In this document: positions 62,200 to 64,000 of the stretch, piece after piece
Layout of the letters: each line of letters starts with the position of its first letter
Position numbering within the stretch: the stretch's first letter is position 1
NCBI GenBank assembly: GCA_965240325.2
Contig: OZ251225.1
Location: forward strand, 3,720,001 to 3,784,000
DNA: 64,000 bases
Origin: Rebecca billardiae RCC1528
Lineage: Eukaryota > Haptophyta
Direction: 5' to 3'
The notes under the pieces: generated by a model
Database searches by the model: none
What the model was told of the DNA's origin: nothing
The model's input: the letters and a program-made list of their open reading frames with translations, nothing else
Position numbers and translations under genes: made by a program

Positions 62200-63894
62200 A
62201 TGGCGGCGTCCACGTGGACGGTGATGGGTTTGCTGGGTTTGCTCACGGCTGGCGTGGTGCGCTCGCACTGTGCGGTGCGCTACGCTCCGGCCACGGCCGC
62301 GCTCCGCGCTCGGAGCGCGCGCGTGCGCGCGTGCGCGCCGGGCGCGGCGGCCAGCACGGCCGCGCCCCGCGCGCTCGTCGGGCAGACAGTCGATCTGGAG
62401 ATCGAGTCGCTCACCTCGCTGGGCGAGGGCGTGGCGCGGCTGGAGGGCGGGCTAGTGGTGCTCGTGCCGTTCGTGATTCCGGGCGAGCGAGTGCGCGCGC
62501 GGATCCACCGGCAGACCTCCTCGTACGCCGCGGCCGATCTAGTCTCTGTGGAGGCGGCTGCGGCCGAGCGGCTGCAGCCGCGGTGCGAGCTTTTCGGGCA
62601 GTGCGGCGGCTGCCAGTACCAGCACATGCCGCTGCGGCTGCAGCGCGAATGGAAGCGGCAGCACGTGATCGACGCGTTTGCGCGCATCGGCGGCTACCCA
62701 CAGCACGGCGACGAGCCCACGGCCGACGGCGTGACGGCCGCGCACTCCGCCCCCGCCCCACCCGCGCCTGCCCCGCTGGAGTCGCTGGTGGCGCCGACGA
62801 TGGGCGCGGGGGAGGAGCACGCGTACGGCTATCGCTCGAAGCTCACGCCGCACCACGACGGGCCGCGCCGCCGCCGTCGGGATCCGCGCCGCGCCGGCGC
62901 TGACGACGTGGCCGCCCACGGCGCCGCCCCGGCGGAGGCGGAGGCGGAGGCGGCGGCGGAGGCGGAGGTGGAGGACATTGGCCCGATCGGCTTCCGCATG
63001 GCGGGGAGGCGCCGGCTGGTCGACGTGCCGCGCTGCCCGATCGCCAGCGAGCCGATCAACGCCGCGCTGCCCGCCGTGCGCGCCGCGGCGCGCGCCGCCG
63101 CCGCGGAGAAGGCGGCGGCCGTGCGCGCGGCGCGCGCCGCTGGCGAGCGTCGCAAGCCGCCCAAGGGCGCAACGCTGCTGCTGCGCGACGCAGACGGCGG
63201 CGTGGAGACGGACCCGCGCGTGCGCGTGCGCGCCACGGTCGAGGGCATCCAGTTCGAGTTCCTCGCGGGCGAGTTCTTCCAGAACAACCCGAGCGCGCTG
63301 CCGCCGCTCGTGAGGCACGTGGTGGCGCGCGCGCGCGCGGGCGGCGCCGCGCGCTCTCTGATCGACGCGTACTGCGGCGGCGGCTTTTTTGCGCTGTGCG
63401 CGGCGGGGCACTTTGAGACGGTGGCGGGCGTGGAGGTGAGCGCGGACAACGTCGAGGCCGCGCGCGCCAACGCGGCGCGCAACGGCATCGCCAACGCGCG
63501 CTTCGAGGCGGGGCCCGTCGAGGACCTCTTCTCGCCGCTCGCGCGCGGAGCGGACGGCGCGTACGCTGGCGCGCACACGGCGGTCGTGCTCGACCCGCCG
63601 CGCAAGGGGTGCTCGGAGGAGTTCCTCGAGCAGCTCTTCGCGCTGCGCCCGCTGCGCGTCGTGTACGTCTCGTGTGACCCGGCGACGCAGGCGCGCGACG
63701 CGCGCCTCTTCGCCGCCGCCGGGTACGTGCTGCGCGAGGCGGTGCCGTTCGACCTGTTCCCGCAGACGCGGCACATCGAGTGCGTCGCCACCTTTGACGC
63801 GTGGCCGCCGCCTGCCGACCCGGACGGGGAGGGCGTGGCGGCCGAGGAGGCTTCGCTCGCGCTGTGCCCACTCGATCCGCCCGCATCGGGGTGA
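62200..63894 (+). CDS. TrmA/RlmD-type RNA (uracil-5-)-methyltransferase, organelle-type leader
   Basis: Intronless, 564 aa. Uses S-adenosylmethionine to make 5-methyluridine in rRNA or tRNA. A TRAM domain (about 50-110: VDLEIESLTSLGEGVARLEG, VPGER-like IPGERVRARI) precedes the cluster-type cysteines CELFGQCGGCQYQH (C129, C135, C138, with a fourth near VPRCPI at about 279). The SAM site is LIDAYCGGGFFALCAAG (about 387), followed by FFQNNPSALPP, DPPRKGCSEE (about 465) and the catalytic cysteine in YVSCDPATQARD (about 491). An Ala/Glu-rich insert lies at about 230-265. The N-terminus (MAASTWTVMGLLGLLTAGVV, then Arg/Ala-rich) looks like signal plus transit peptide, suggesting modification of plastid rRNA or tRNA. 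Met at 62200 is chosen because upstream sequence is shared promoter. Confidence 0.93.
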   Translation: MAASTWTVMGLLGLLTAGVVRSHCAVRYAPATAALRARSARVRACAPGAAASTAAPRALVGQTVDLEIESLTSLGEGVARLEGGLVVLVPFVIPGERVRARIHRQTSSYAAADLVSVEAAAAERLQPRCELFGQCGGCQYQHMPLRLQREWKRQHVIDAFARIGGYPQHGDEPTADGVTAAHSAPAPPAPAPLESLVAPTMGAGEEHAYGYRSKLTPHHDGPRRRRRDPRRAGADDVAAHGAAPAEAEAEAAAEAEVEDIGPIGFRMAGRRRLVDVPRCPIASEPINAALPAVRAAARAAAAEKAAAVRAARAAGERRKPPKGATLLLRDADGGVETDPRVRVRATVEGIQFEFLAGEFFQNNPSALPPLVRHVVARARAGGAARSLIDAYCGGGFFALCAAGHFETVAGVEVSADNVEAARANAARNGIANARFEAGPVEDLFSPLARGADGAYAGAHTAVVLDPPRKGCSEEFLEQLFALRPLRVVYVSCDPATQARDARLFAAAGYVLREAVPFDLFPQTRHIECVATFDAWPPPADPDGEGVAAEEASLALCPLDPPASG

Positions 63895-64000
63895 GCGCGG
63901 ACTGCGCAGGCTCCCTTGGTACTGCCGCCGATTGGCTATCATCGATGCTCCATCCATTCCTTCAAGTTCGGGGTCCCGTGCCCGCGGTGCCCGGCACAGG

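Overview
The window is nuclear DNA from a GC-rich eukaryote, most likely a flagellated unicellular alga of the red-plastid lineage; haptophyte-like is my best guess. The evidence: spliceosomal introns of 83-136 bp interrupt nine genes. There are eukaryote-only proteins (AMPK beta, condensin CAP-H, pyruvate dehydrogenase kinase, PUB and F-box domains). An axonemal dynein assembly factor implies motile cilia. Several N-termini read as signal peptide plus transit peptide without a conserved Phe, as expected for complex plastids. Coding DNA is very GC-rich at third positions, while spacers are visibly less GC-rich and full of simple repeats. This is inference from gene content; no rRNA or organelle marker is present.

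Layout. 0.6-14.5 kb: kinase-PP2C fusion (-), a WD40 remnant, EF-hand/ankyrin protein (-), filamin-repeat protein (-) divergent from a lysophosphatidate acyltransferase (+), carotenoid oxygenase (-), PLOD-like glycosyltransferase (-). 15-27 kb: GT25-GT61 double glycosyltransferase (-) divergent from a PUB/F-box/SUKH-like protein (+), SLC4 bicarbonate transporter with a plastid-type leader (-), a large disordered protein (-). 27-35.9 kb: dynein assembly factor DNAAF1 (-) with a foldback element against its start codon, PDK-type kinase (-), hybrid histidine kinase (+), a small orphan gene (+). 37.7-42.8 kb: organophosphate antiporter (-) divergent from an AMPK beta subunit (+). 42.8-47.5 kb: gene-poor repeat island (TA microsatellite, structured MITEs, palindrome). 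47.5-54.3 kb: HPP membrane protein (+), a TA-flanked MITE, RING-H2 protein (-) divergent from condensin CAP-H (+). 54.3-64 kb: AT-rich spacer with a GATA satellite, membrane-anchored lysozyme-like protein (-), metallophosphoesterase (-), DUF427 protein (-) divergent from a TrmA/RlmD-type RNA methyltransferase (+).

Genes are single transcription units, not operons. Divergent pairs share short spacers (106-243 bp) that are probably bidirectional promoters. Themes are signalling (kinase-PP2C, histidine kinase, PDK, AMPK beta, EF-hand/ankyrin), glycosylation (PLOD-like, GT25-GT61), ubiquitin (PUB/F-box, RING-H2) and plastid or carbon metabolism (SLC4, LPAAT, HPP, OPA antiporter, carotenoid oxygenase). 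I saw no operon, CRISPR array or obvious viral gene block. The most novel items are a MITE family whose perfect G/C hairpin covaries between copies, the near-identical foldback element at the DNAAF1 start, the domain fusions, and a splice-donor consensus of GTGCGC.
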